From Nonomuraea indica (GTDB lineage Bacteria > Actinomycetota > Actinomycetes > Streptosporangiales > Streptosporangiaceae), in NCBI RefSeq assembly GCF_002850745.1, contig NZ_KZ559475.1:112193-176192 (forward strand): a DNA stretch of 64,000 nt. The letters run 5' to 3'. Position numbers and translations under genes: made by a program. The first letter of the stretch is position 1; every line of letters starts with the position of its first letter. The notes under the pieces were generated by a model, which worked only from the letters and a program-made list of their open reading frames with translations, was not told the DNA's origin and made no database searches. This document shows, piece after piece, positions 1 to 8,329 of the stretch.

Positions 1-1
1 C

Positions 2-1606
2 AGCCAGTCGGGTGCCCTCGGCACGGCGCTGCTGCAACGGGTGGCGCAGCGCGGCATGGGCATCTCGTCGTTCGTCTCCGCCGGCAACCGGGCCGACGTG
101 TCGGGCAACGACCTCCTGCAGTACTGGGAGGAGGACGCCGCCACCGAGGTGATCCTGCTCTACCTGGAGTCCCTGGGCAACCCGCGCAAGTTCGCGCGCC
201 TGGCCAGGCGCATCGCCCGCAGCAAGCCGATCGTCGTGGTCAAGAGCGGCGGCACCCCCTCCGGCCACTCGGCGCGCGAGCTGGGCCTGCCCGACTCGGC
301 GATCAGCTCCCTGTTCGCGCAGGCGGGCCTGATCCGGGTGGACGATCTCATCCAGCTCTTCGACGTGGGCCAGCTCCTGGCCTACCAGCCGCTGCCCGCC
401 GGGCCCCGCGTCGGCCTGGTCACCAACTCCGACGCCCTCGGACTGCTCGCCGCCGGGTTCTGCGTCTCCGCCGGGCTGTCGCCCCGCCCGCCCGCCAACC
501 TCGGCGCCTCCGCCGGGGCCGCCGAGTTCGGCGCGGCGCTGGCCGATCAGCTCGCCTCCGACGAGGTCGACTCCGTGGTCGTGATCTACATGCCGCCCAT
601 CCCGGGCGGTCCGGAGGAGGTGGCCGCCGAGCTGCTCCGGGTGTCGCAGGGGTCGGCCAAGCCCGTGCTGGCCACGTTCGAGGGGCATCTCGGCATGCAT
701 CCGGCGCTCCGCACGGGCACGACGCCCGAGCGGGGCTCCATCCCGTCGTACGCCGCGCCGGAGGAGGCCGTCCGGGCGCTGGCGCACGTGGTGCGCTACG
801 CCACCTGGCGGGCTCGCCCCGCCCCGCCGCCGCCCGCGCTCGACGACATCGACCCCGCGCGCGCCCGCGAGCTGGTCGCACTGGCGCTCGGCGACGAGGG
901 CCCCGCCACCGCCCCCGGCACGTTCGCCGAGCCGGGGCCGCCGGTCGAGGTGGACGCCACCGACCTGCTGTCCTGCTACGGGCTCAGCGTGTGGCCGGCC
1001 GAGGTGGTGCGCTCGCCGGAGGAGGCGGTCGAGGCCGCCGAACGGCTGGGCTGGCCCGTGGTGCTGAAGGTGGCCGACCCCGAGGCCTCCCGCCGCGCCG
1101 GCACCGTACGGCTGGGCCTGTCCGGGCCCGACAGCGTCCGGCACGCCTACGCCGAGTTCGCGGCCCAGCTCGGCGCGGACACCGAGCTGGCCGTGCAGCG
1201 GATGGCGCCGCAGCCGGCCGTGCCGACCGTGGTCGGCGTGGCCGACGATCCGGGGTTCGGGCCGGTCGTGTCGTTCGGGCTGGGCGAGGTGACGGCTCGC
1301 CTGCTGCTCGACCAGGGTTACCGGCTGGCGCCGCTCACCCACGAGGACGCCGCCGAGCTGGTGCGCTCGGTACGGGCGGCGCCGCTGCTGTTCGGCGAGT
1401 ACGGCTACCCGCCCGTCGCCGTCGACGCCCTGGAGGACCTCCTGGTGCGCGTGGGCCGCCTGGCCGGGGACCTGCCGGAGCTGGCCCGGCTGAACCTCGA
1501 CCAGGTCCTCGTGGGTGAGTCCGGCGTCATCGTGCTCGGTGCCAGGGCGCGCCTGCGCACCCCTGCCGGGCCGCGGCTGGACGCGGGCCCGCGCCGGCTC
1601 GCCTGA
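2..1606 (+). CDS. Acyl-CoA synthetase (NDP-forming) type protein, 5' truncated by window edge
   Basis: The reading frame is open from base 2 and the true start lies outside the window. The visible 534 residues begin in the succinyl-CoA-ligase-like part (SQSGALGTALL, then FVSAGNRADVSGNDLLQYW) and end in an ATP-grasp-like domain (GWPVVLKVADPEASRRAGTV and the following 200 residues). This arrangement is known from ADP-forming acyl-CoA synthetases and from actinobacterial Pat-type protein acetyltransferases, which add a GNAT domain at one end. The GNAT part would lie upstream, so the choice between the two cannot be made here. The product is probably cytosolic and linked to acyl-CoA or protein-acylation metabolism. 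Confidence 0.85.
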   Translation, partial: SQSGALGTALLQRVAQRGMGISSFVSAGNRADVSGNDLLQYWEEDAATEVILLYLESLGNPRKFARLARRIARSKPIVVVKSGGTPSGHSARELGLPDSAISSLFAQAGLIRVDDLIQLFDVGQLLAYQPLPAGPRVGLVTNSDALGLLAAGFCVSAGLSPRPPANLGASAGAAEFGAALADQLASDEVDSVVVIYMPPIPGGPEEVAAELLRVSQGSAKPVLATFEGHLGMHPALRTGTTPERGSIPSYAAPEEAVRALAHVVRYATWRARPAPPPPALDDIDPARARELVALALGDEGPATAPGTFAEPGPPVEVDATDLLSCYGLSVWPAEVVRSPEEAVEAAERLGWPVVLKVADPEASRRAGTVRLGLSGPDSVRHAYAEFAAQLGADTELAVQRMAPQPAVPTVVGVADDPGFGPVVSFGLGEVTARLLLDQGYRLAPLTHEDAAELVRSVRAAPLLFGEYGYPPVAVDALEDLLVRVGRLAGDLPELARLNLDQVLVGESGVIVLGARARLRTPAGPRLDAGPRRLA

Positions 1607-1688
1607 CCCCGTACGTACAGGATCAGACCGTTATAGAGCGTTATGCACGGCGGGTGAGGGCGCAGCGCGCTCCTGGCAGGATGGACCC

Positions 1689-2279
1689 ATGAGGGAAACC
1701 CGAGTCTCAGCCGCGGGACTGCGCGAAGCGATCGAGCGCAGCGGCTACTACCCCGACCTCGTCACCGATGCGGTCGAATCCGCGCTGGGCAAGGAGGCCG
1801 TGGCCGCGTTCGTGGTGCACCACGAGGCCACCTTCGATCCCGCCATGGAGGTGCGCCGGCACGTCACGGTGCTGGTGCTGACCCCGTCGAGGCTGCTGGT
1901 GTGCCACACCGACGAGCATCCGGCCGTCGAGGGCGTCTCCGCCTCCCACGCCTCGACCACCACCGAGGCGGTCCGCCTGAGCCGGGTCCAGTCGGTCGCG
2001 GTCACCCGCGTCGTGCCCGACCCCGCCTCCTACGCGCCGGGCTCGCCGCCCACCGAGGTCACGCTCACGATCGGCTGGGGCGCCATCTCCCACATCGACC
2101 TGGAGCCCGCCACCTGCGGCGACGACAACTGCGAGGCCGACCACGGCTACACGGGCGCGATCACGGCCGACGACCTGTCGCTGCGCGTCAGCGAGGCGGC
2201 CGACGGTCCCGAGGCGGTCGGCCACGTGCTTGCCTTCGCCAAGGCCCTGTCCGCGGCCACCGCCCACGTCACCGGCTAG
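1689..2279 (+). CDS. DUF5998 family protein
   Basis: A 196-aa soluble protein of unknown function. Its start (MRETRVSAAGLREAIERSGY) sits 82 bp after the preceding gene. The body is a PH-like or beta-rich domain (VTVLVLTPSRLLVCHTDEH) with a CGDDNCEADHGYTG segment containing a Cys pair near residue 145. The family is actinobacterial and is usually found in this position, between a Pat-like gene and an alkaline-phosphatase-superfamily gene. I recognise the family and context; the biochemical role is unknown. The start was chosen because upstream in-frame codons read through non-conserved sequence. Confidence 0.75.
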   Translation: MRETRVSAAGLREAIERSGYYPDLVTDAVESALGKEAVAAFVVHHEATFDPAMEVRRHVTVLVLTPSRLLVCHTDEHPAVEGVSASHASTTTEAVRLSRVQSVAVTRVVPDPASYAPGSPPTEVTLTIGWGAISHIDLEPATCGDDNCEADHGYTGAITADDLSLRVSEAADGPEAVGHVLAFAKALSAATAHVTG

Positions 2280-2411
2280 CTCGTTCCCGCGGAGAGGAGC
2301 AGGCCGGCCGCGGAAGCCCCACAGGCCGAGGTCCACCTGCCCGGCCGGTGACATTCCACTCCGTGGCCGGTGAGCCGCGGCCACGCGCGTCCACGCCGAT
2401 AAGCTCGGGGA

Positions 2412-3539
2412 ATGGTGGACACCGCGCCCCTGATCCCGGCCTACGGCGGAGCGTCGCTGGCCGACCTGCCCCGATCGCTGCTGGCCGCCCTCGGCCTCGA
2501 CGACCCCAACCCCCTCGGCGTCCTGCCCGCCGAGAGCGTCTGCGTCTTCCTCGTGGACGGGCTCGGCGCCGCGCTGCTGCGCGCCCACCCCGACACGGCC
2601 CCCTTCCTGACGGCCGTCGGCGGACGGACGTTGACGGCGGGCTTCCCGGCCACCACCGCCACGAGCCTGTGCTCGCTCGGCACCGGGATCCCGCCGGGCG
2701 AGCACGGCATGCTCGGACTGATGCTGGCCGTCCCCGGCACCGGCCGGCTGCTCAACTGCCTCAGATGGACGATGCCCGACGGGTTCGCCGTGACCCCCGA
2801 GGAGTGGCAGCCCGCCCCCACCGTCTTCCAGCGGGCCGGCCAGGCCGGGATCTCCGCGAGCTACGTCGGCCCCGCCGCGTTCAAGGGCACCGGGCTGACC
2901 GAGGCCGTCTACCGGGGCGTGCGCCACCTCGCCGCCGACACGGTGGACGAGCGCGTCGAGGCGGCACGCCAGGCGCTGCTGGAGCCTCCCGCGTACGTGA
3001 CCGTCTACTACGGCGACCTCGACGCGGTCGGGCACATGTGCGGATGGGGCGGCGAGGAGTGGCTGCGGCAGCTCGCGATCGTCGACCGGATGGCCGAACG
3101 GCTGGCCGAGGCGCTGCCCGCCGGCTGCGCCCTCTTCGTCACCGCCGACCACGGCATGGTCAACGTCACCGCCAAGCTCGACGCCCAGAGCGACCCGGCC
3201 CTCGCGGCCGGTGTGGCCCTCCTCGGCGGCGAGGGGCGGGCCCGGCACGTCTACGCCGAGGAGGGCGCGGCCGCCGACGTGCTCGCCGCCTGGCGCGAGA
3301 CCCTCGACAGCCGGGCCTGGGTGGTGTCCCGGCAGGAAGCGGTCGAGTCCGGCTGGTTCGGCCCCCGCGTACGGGCCGGCTGGCTGCCGCGCATTGGCGA
3401 CGTGCTGGCGGTGCCCTACACCGATCTGGCCATCACCGCCCCCGGCGTGCACCGCCTCGAAGCGGAGTTCGTCGGCTACCACGGCTCGATGACCGCCGCC
3501 GAGCAGCACGTGCCCCTGCTGGAGGTGAGCACCCGTTGA
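2412..3539 (+). CDS. Alkaline phosphatase superfamily / nucleotide pyrophosphatase-like hydrolase
   Basis: A 375-aa protein with the metal-ligand pattern of the alkaline phosphatase/phosphodiesterase superfamily: VFLVDGLG near residue 50, the nucleophile-region threonines in FPATTATSLCSLGTG, DLDAVGHMCGW near 200, VTADHGM near 240 and GYHGS near the C-terminus. These provide the Asp/His ligands of a two-metal site and a Thr nucleophile. No signal peptide or TM segment is visible, so it is probably cytosolic. The substrate is not deducible; nucleotide or phosphodiester compounds are typical. A sulfurtransferase follows 23 bp downstream, so the two may be cotranscribed. Confidence 0.85.
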   Translation: MVDTAPLIPAYGGASLADLPRSLLAALGLDDPNPLGVLPAESVCVFLVDGLGAALLRAHPDTAPFLTAVGGRTLTAGFPATTATSLCSLGTGIPPGEHGMLGLMLAVPGTGRLLNCLRWTMPDGFAVTPEEWQPAPTVFQRAGQAGISASYVGPAAFKGTGLTEAVYRGVRHLAADTVDERVEAARQALLEPPAYVTVYYGDLDAVGHMCGWGGEEWLRQLAIVDRMAERLAEALPAGCALFVTADHGMVNVTAKLDAQSDPALAAGVALLGGEGRARHVYAEEGAAADVLAAWRETLDSRAWVVSRQEAVESGWFGPRVRAGWLPRIGDVLAVPYTDLAITAPGVHRLEAEFVGYHGSMTAAEQHVPLLEVSTR

Positions 3540-3562
3540 CGTCCCGACTGGAGGAACCTGTC

Positions 3563-4375
3563 TTGAGCCCACTGATCACCCCTGCCGGCCTCGCCGCGCT
3601 CCACGGCGCGAGCGTCCTCGACGTCCGCTGGCGTCTCGGCGGCCCGGCCGGCGTCGACCTCTACCGCGAGGGGCACCTGCCGGGCGCCGTCTTCTGCGAC
3701 GTCGACGCCGACCTCGCCGCCGCGCCCGGCAGCGCCGGCCGGCACCCGCTGCCGTCCGCCGAGCACTTCCAGCGGGCGGTGCGGCGGCTCGGCGTGGACG
3801 ACGGCCGGCCCGTCGTGGTGTACGACGACGCGGGCTCCACCACCGCCGCCCGCGCCTGGTGGACGCTGCGCTACTTCGGCCACCAGGACGTGCGGGTCCT
3901 CGACGGCGGGCTGCCCGCCTGGGTCGAGGCGGGCCTGCCGACCGACAAGGACCCGGTCGAGGTCGCGCCGGGCGACTTCACGGCCAGGCCCGGCGGGATG
4001 CCGATGCTCACCGCCGAGCAGGCCGCGGCCCTGGCCGGCGACGGCGTCCTGCTGGACGCCCGCGCGGCTGAGCGTTACCGGGGCGAGGTGGAGCCCGTCG
4101 ACCCGGTGGCCGGGCACATCCCGGGCGCCGTCAGCGCGCCGACCACCGGCAACGTGGGGCCCGACGGCAGGTTCCTGCCCCCGGAGCAGCTGCGGGCCCG
4201 CTTCGCGGAGCTCGGCGTGCGCGAGGGCGTGGCGGCCGGGGCCTACTGCGGCTCGGGCGTGACCGCCGCCCACCAGGTGCTCGCCCTCGAACTCGCCGGG
4301 CTGCCCGCCGCCCTCTACGTCGGCTCGTGGTCGCACTGGGTGGCCGACCCGGCGAGGCCCGTCGCCACCGGCTGA
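3563..4375 (+). CDS. sseA: Thiosulfate/3-mercaptopyruvate sulfurtransferase (tandem rhodanese)
   Basis: A 270-aa two-domain rhodanese. The N-terminal inactive domain has LDVRWRLGG and REGHLPGAVFCDVD; the C-terminal catalytic domain has LLDARAAERYRGEVEP, GHIPGAVSAP and the active-site loop YCGSGVTA, whose Cys accepts sulfur. Length and layout match the SseA family, which moves sulfane sulfur from thiosulfate or mercaptopyruvate. I chose the TTG at 3563 because GGAGG ends 8 bp upstream; an upstream TTG overlapping the previous stop is also possible. The 3' end overlaps the convergent CHAT gene by 61 bp. Confidence 0.88.
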   Translation: MSPLITPAGLAALHGASVLDVRWRLGGPAGVDLYREGHLPGAVFCDVDADLAAAPGSAGRHPLPSAEHFQRAVRRLGVDDGRPVVVYDDAGSTTAARAWWTLRYFGHQDVRVLDGGLPAWVEAGLPTDKDPVEVAPGDFTARPGGMPMLTAEQAAALAGDGVLLDARAAERYRGEVEPVDPVAGHIPGAVSAPTTGNVGPDGRFLPPEQLRARFAELGVREGVAAGAYCGSGVTAAHQVLALELAGLPAALYVGSWSHWVADPARPVATG

Positions 4376-7266
4376 TCCCCGGCACCGAAGCACGCGAACC
4401 CCACCACCCCCGTCTCGGCGGCGGCCGCCGCCAGCGCCGAGGCGGGGGAGCGGCCGCCGGCCAGCAGTCCGTGGAACGCCGTCATCACGGCGAGCGCGTC
4501 GGCGTCGCGCACCGGCACCAGCCCGGCGACCACGCACCTGGCGCCTTTGGCCAGGAACGTTCCCGCCAGGCCGAGCGGCGCCCCCTCCGCCGGCGTGCGC
4601 GCCATGCCCGAGTCGCACGCCGACAGCACCACCAGCCGGGCCGCTGCCGCCACCTCCAGCAGGTCGTACGCCATGAGCGGCCCGTCCTCCAGCGTGATGG
4701 CCGACAGCAGCGGGCTGCGCGCGTGGAACACCCCGTGCGCGGCCAGGTGCAGCACGTCGGCCCCGGCGAGCGCCCGCAGCACCGCGCCGGTCCTGGCCGG
4801 CACCTCGCGCCCGCCGGGATGCAGGCGGAGCACCCGGCGGACCTCCTCCCGGGCGTGCGCCAGCCCCGGCCCGGCGGCGGCGGCCACCGCGGGCCGCCCC
4901 GCCCCGGCGGTGCGCGTGGCGGCGCCGGTGGGTGTGCGCCGGGAGGCCGCGAGCCAGGCCGCCGCGCTCGCGGCCACGCTCACCGGACGGCCCGCCAGGC
5001 CCGGCAGCGCCGCCCAGGGCAGCGTGTACAGCGCCCCGGTCGGCACGACCACCACCGGCCGCCCGTCCACGTCGCGCTCCAGAGGCCGCAACAGCAGCCG
5101 TTCCACCTCCTCGGCCGCGACGCGCACCAGCCCGCCGCCCACTCCGGGTGCCGCGCCGTCCGGGAAGGCGCCGTCGCGCAGGTTGTGCCTGCGCAGCGCG
5201 TAGCGCAGCCGGATGACCGCCTCGATGATCGCCTCCATCGGGCCCAGCGGCCGCAGCGCGACCCCACGGCCGGTCACGACCAGGGCCAGCAGCGACGACT
5301 CCTGCGCCACGAACTCCACCACCACCGTCCCGCGCAGAGCCTCCCGCAACCGGCCGGCCTCGACCGGTCCGCGCGCGTCCGCCGGGCCCGCGAGCGCCCG
5401 CCAGCGTTCCGCCCAGGCGAACACCTCTTCGGCATCGCCCTCCCGCACCGCCAGCCGCAGCCCGAAGCTCGCCAGCCGCGCCCCCGCCCGCGCCGCGTGC
5501 GCCCGCAGCGCCGGGTCGTCGAACGCCCCCACCGAGCCGCCCACCTCGGCGAGCCCGCGCCGCACCGCGCATAGGGCCGCGCCGTGGTCGCCGCGCATCG
5601 CGGCCTCCAGCGCGCGGGCGTGCTGCCGCACCGGTCCCGGCACCTTGGACGTCCTCACGGTCGCGGTCGGCTGCTCGCCGTCCGGCCGGGTGAGCCGGGC
5701 GAGCTGGCCGGCGGCCGTCCGCTCGTCGCCCAGCGTCAGCGCGATCTCGGCCGCCTCCAGGCGCAGCGCCGCGGCGGCGGTGCGGTGGGCGGCGTGTTCG
5801 TCCAGCTCATCGGCGCAGCACAGCACCTCCGCCAGCAGCGCAGGGGTGGGGCCGTCGAGGGCGAGCCGCGCCCGCAGCGCCACCTCCCGAGCCGGAGGCA
5901 GCCACGACCGCCGGCCCTGGAGCTCCAGCTCCTGGGACGCCCGTTCGGCCACGGCCAGCGCCCGCCGGGCGTCTCCGGTGAGCAGCTCCGCCTGGGCCAG
6001 CTTCAGCCGCGCGTCGGCCAGCGCCACCTGCGCGCCCGACGCCTCCAGCTCGGGTACGGCACGGCTCAGCAGCTCCCTGGCCTCGCCCGCCAGGTGGGCG
6101 GCCAGCAGGGCGGCGGCGAAGTCGGCCCGCATCGTCGCCAGCCGCTCGGGGTAGCCGAACAGGGTGTCCTCCGCCGCCCGGTAGTGCCCGAACGCTCCCG
6201 CGACGTCGCCTCGTCGTACGGCGAGGAACGGCAGGTTGGCGGCGGCCAGCCGGGACAGGTGGTCGAGCCCGGCGCCGCGGGCGATGCGCAGGCACGCGGC
6301 CACGTCACGGGTGGCGGCGTCCCAGACGCCCCGGTAGGCCTGCACCAGCCCGCGGTTGAGCAGCCCACCGGCCAGGAACCTGCGGTCGTCGAGCGTGCCC
6401 GGAGCGTCGGCGAGGGTGGCCACCGCGCGGTCGCACGCGGCGACGGCCTCCACGTAGCGGCCCAGGTGGGCCAGGGCCACGGCCCGCTGGGTGTCGAGCT
6501 TGGCGCGGTCCAGCGACGACAGGTGCGGCCGGGCCAGGGCGGCGAGGCTGAGCGCCTGTACCGGGTGGCCGCGCTCGGTCCGTACGGTCACCAGGGAGAG
6601 CCGGGCCTGGGCGAGCCGGGCCCGTGGGGCGCCGCGGGAGGCGATGGCGCGGCGCAGGTGGTCCTCGGCCGCCTGGAGGTCGCCCAGTTCGCGGGCGGCC
6701 AGCGCCATCGCCCGCAGCGCCACGACCACGGCCTCCACGGCCCCGGCGGCCTCGGCCGCGGCGAGCACGGCGCGGCCCGCGTGGAGCGCCTGCCAGGGGT
6801 CCACGACGGCCTGCGACACCGCCGCCTCGGCCGCGTCCACCAGCGGCTCCACGGATCGCGGCCCGCCGTGGTCAGGGTCGGTCGGCCGGCCACCGCGGGG
6901 GTCGCCGGTCTCGGATGGGTCGGTTCGCAGGCCGCCGTGGGGGTCGCCGGTCTCGGATGGGTCGGTTCGCAGGCCGCCGTGGGGGTCGCTGTCCTCGGGC
7001 GGGTCTCCTGGCCGGCCGCCGTGGGGGTGGCCGGTCTCGGGTGAGGCGTCCCGCCGCCGTGACGTGGGGTGGAGTGCGTCAGGAACAGCCTGGTGGAGCG
7101 TTCCCGTCTCCTCGGGCGGCGGATGGCGGGGCGATGCGGGGGGTTCGTGGAGTGCGGTCAAGGGTGGGGGTGCGGACCTCTCGGACGGGCCGCCGACGCC
7201 GGCGACGAGGGCGGGAGACAGGCGGCGGGCGCGGGCCGGTGCGGCGCCGCACAGACGGCGCCGCAC
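4315..7266 (-). CDS. TPR-CHAT caspase-like protease protein
   Basis: Up to 983 aa. Residues 1-138 are Pro/Gly-rich and repetitive. About 140-600 is a TPR-like superhelix of paired Ala/Leu-rich helices (AVSQAVVDPWQALHAGRAVL onward). The last 300 residues are a CHAT peptidase domain with the His-Cys dyad: LHLAAHG (His844) and LSACDSG (Cys884). CHAT domains are clan CD peptidases, the superfamily of caspases and separase. It is the last gene of a minus-strand operon after an ECF sigma factor and a 148-aa protein, 15 bp after the latter. An alternative GTG start at 6852 would drop the low-complexity N-terminus (845 aa). The dyad is intact, so activity is plausible; target and trigger are unknown. 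Confidence 0.85.
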   Translation of the reverse strand: MRRRLCGAAPARARRLSPALVAGVGGPSERSAPPPLTALHEPPASPRHPPPEETGTLHQAVPDALHPTSRRRDASPETGHPHGGRPGDPPEDSDPHGGLRTDPSETGDPHGGLRTDPSETGDPRGGRPTDPDHGGPRSVEPLVDAAEAAVSQAVVDPWQALHAGRAVLAAAEAAGAVEAVVVALRAMALAARELGDLQAAEDHLRRAIASRGAPRARLAQARLSLVTVRTERGHPVQALSLAALARPHLSSLDRAKLDTQRAVALAHLGRYVEAVAACDRAVATLADAPGTLDDRRFLAGGLLNRGLVQAYRGVWDAATRDVAACLRIARGAGLDHLSRLAAANLPFLAVRRGDVAGAFGHYRAAEDTLFGYPERLATMRADFAAALLAAHLAGEARELLSRAVPELEASGAQVALADARLKLAQAELLTGDARRALAVAERASQELELQGRRSWLPPAREVALRARLALDGPTPALLAEVLCCADELDEHAAHRTAAAALRLEAAEIALTLGDERTAAGQLARLTRPDGEQPTATVRTSKVPGPVRQHARALEAAMRGDHGAALCAVRRGLAEVGGSVGAFDDPALRAHAARAGARLASFGLRLAVREGDAEEVFAWAERWRALAGPADARGPVEAGRLREALRGTVVVEFVAQESSLLALVVTGRGVALRPLGPMEAIIEAVIRLRYALRRHNLRDGAFPDGAAPGVGGGLVRVAAEEVERLLLRPLERDVDGRPVVVVPTGALYTLPWAALPGLAGRPVSVAASAAAWLAASRRTPTGAATRTAGAGRPAVAAAAGPGLAHAREEVRRVLRLHPGGREVPARTGAVLRALAGADVLHLAAHGVFHARSPLLSAITLEDGPLMAYDLLEVAAAARLVVLSACDSGMARTPAEGAPLGLAGTFLAKGARCVVAGLVPVRDADALAVMTAFHGLLAGGRSPASALAAAAAETGVVGFACFGAGDQPVATGLAGSATQCDHEPT
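6897..7000 (-). repeat. 42-bp in-frame tandem repeat in the CHAT gene N-terminus
   Basis: Two near-perfect copies of a 42-bp unit, flanked by degenerate partial copies, encode a 14-residue HGGLRTDPSETGDP repeat. It is in frame with the CHAT gene and lies just before the alternative start at 6852, so it is either a flexible N-terminal linker or 5' untranslated DNA. Confidence 0.7.
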
Positions 7267-7281
7267 CGGTTCCGCACCCGG

Positions 7282-7728
7282 TCAGGGGCGGATACGCACC
7301 CACCTGGTCTGGACGGGCGCGTGACCCGGCCGGTGGCAGACCACGCTGAGCCAGCCCGGAGGCAGACCCGTGGCCGCGAACTGGCCGGTGGCGGGCAGAC
7401 GCCTGGTCAGCGTCAGGTGGGGGGTCCGGACATCGACGTGGCTGCCCTCACCCGGGGGCGGGATCACCTGCCCCGCGACGTCGATGAGCCCGTCGCCGAC
7501 CGTCACCTCCAGGTCGAAGGTGAGGCCGGAGGCGACGAACCGGACCATGTGGCAGCCGTCCGAGCCCCGCACCTCTGCGGAGACGGGAAGCTCGGCGGGC
7601 GCGGCGGTGACCGCTTGGGGGACCCTGAGCCCGTAGGCGTCGCGTGCGGCGGCGGACACGTGCCCGGGGATCGGGTCGTTCCCGGCGGCCAACCGCAGAG
7701 CCGCCAGGAAATAGTCTTCGTTGATCAT
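7282..7728 (-). CDS. 148-aa protein of a sigma/CHAT module, unknown function
   Basis: The ATG overlaps the TGA of the upstream sigma factor gene (ATGA), so the two are probably translationally coupled. The protein has a short helical N-terminus (EDYFLAALRLAAGNDPIPG, then HVSAAARDAYGLR) and a predicted beta-sandwich of alternating strands to the C-terminus (WLSVVCHRPGHAPVQTRWVR). The D-P-I-P-x-x-V-x-x-A-A-R start recurs in actinobacterial proteins encoded next to ECF sigma factors (from memory). No zinc anti-sigma motif, signal peptide or TM helix is visible. By position it could be a sigma-factor partner or a CHAT substrate; this is inference from context only. Confidence 0.8.
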   Translation of the reverse strand: MINEDYFLAALRLAAGNDPIPGHVSAAARDAYGLRVPQAVTAAPAELPVSAEVRGSDGCHMVRFVASGLTFDLEVTVGDGLIDVAGQVIPPPGEGSHVDVRTPHLTLTRRLPATGQFAATGLPPGWLSVVCHRPGHAPVQTRWVRIRP

Positions 7729-8261
7729 TGCACCGTCTCCTGTAGTGAGATCAGGGTGCGCAGTTTTTCCAGGCACCGCGTCCGGGTGGGGCCCACGCTG
7801 CCAATGGGCACTCCCAGGCGCAGTGCGACTTGCTGGTATCCAACATCTGCCGCGACCAGCTGGAGCAGTGTGCGACAAGGTTCGTCCAGGGAGGAGACCG
7901 TCTTCCAGAGCAGGCGGCTGCTGTCGGCCTCCAGGACGGCCGCCGCCGGGTCGGGCTCACGCACCAGGTCGAAGCGCGGGGCGAAGGTGAGGTCCTTTCT
8001 GGAGATGAGCATGGCTTCGCGGCGCGTGGTCGTCGCGAGCCACGCGCCCACCCCTGCGGGGTCCCTGATGGTGTGGAGATGCTCGAGCAGACGCAGCCAC
8101 GCTCCTTGGACAGCGTCCGCGGCATCGGTTTCGTTCAGCCCACAGGCCCGCGCGACGGCCCACATGCGGGGTCCGAAGCGGGTCTCGAGCTCGTCCCAGG
8201 CCGTCTGGTCGTCGTCGGCCGCGGCTTCGAGCAACTCCTTGGGATCGCGTGGCTCCCGCAT
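7725..8261 (-). CDS. ECF-type sigma factor
   Basis: A 178-aa sigma-70 family protein. Region 2 spans about residues 10-75 (AWDELETRFGPRMWAVARAC, then DAADAVQGAWLRLLEHL) and region 4 about 115-170 (SLDEPCRTLLQLVAADVGY, QQVALRLGVPIGSVGPTRTR). The start at 8261 is fixed by GGAGG 5 bp upstream. The stop overlaps the ATG of the 148-aa gene. No adjacent classical anti-sigma factor (ZAS domain) is present, so activity must be controlled otherwise, possibly by the 148-aa protein or by CHAT or subtilase proteolysis. The target promoters are unknown. Confidence 0.9.
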   Translation of the reverse strand: MREPRDPKELLEAAADDDQTAWDELETRFGPRMWAVARACGLNETDAADAVQGAWLRLLEHLHTIRDPAGVGAWLATTTRREAMLISRKDLTFAPRFDLVREPDPAAAVLEADSSRLLWKTVSSLDEPCRTLLQLVAADVGYQQVALRLGVPIGSVGPTRTRCLEKLRTLISLQETVQ

Positions 8262-8329
8262 GCGGCCTCCTTCGCCCAGTGCCTCACGATGTTGCCTCAT
8301 CGTGATGGACCGAGGACTGAGCGTAAACT

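Noticed and set aside
1707..3572. 621-aa minus-strand open frame opposite the DUF5998 and phosphatase genes
   Set aside because: Gly/Arg/His-rich low-complexity translation; a GC-codon shadow of genes with clear motifs on the plus strand.
1901..4375. 824-aa plus-strand frame ending with the rhodanese
   Set aside because: Only the last 270 residues are protein-like; the earlier part reads Arg/Pro-rich out-of-frame sequence of other genes.
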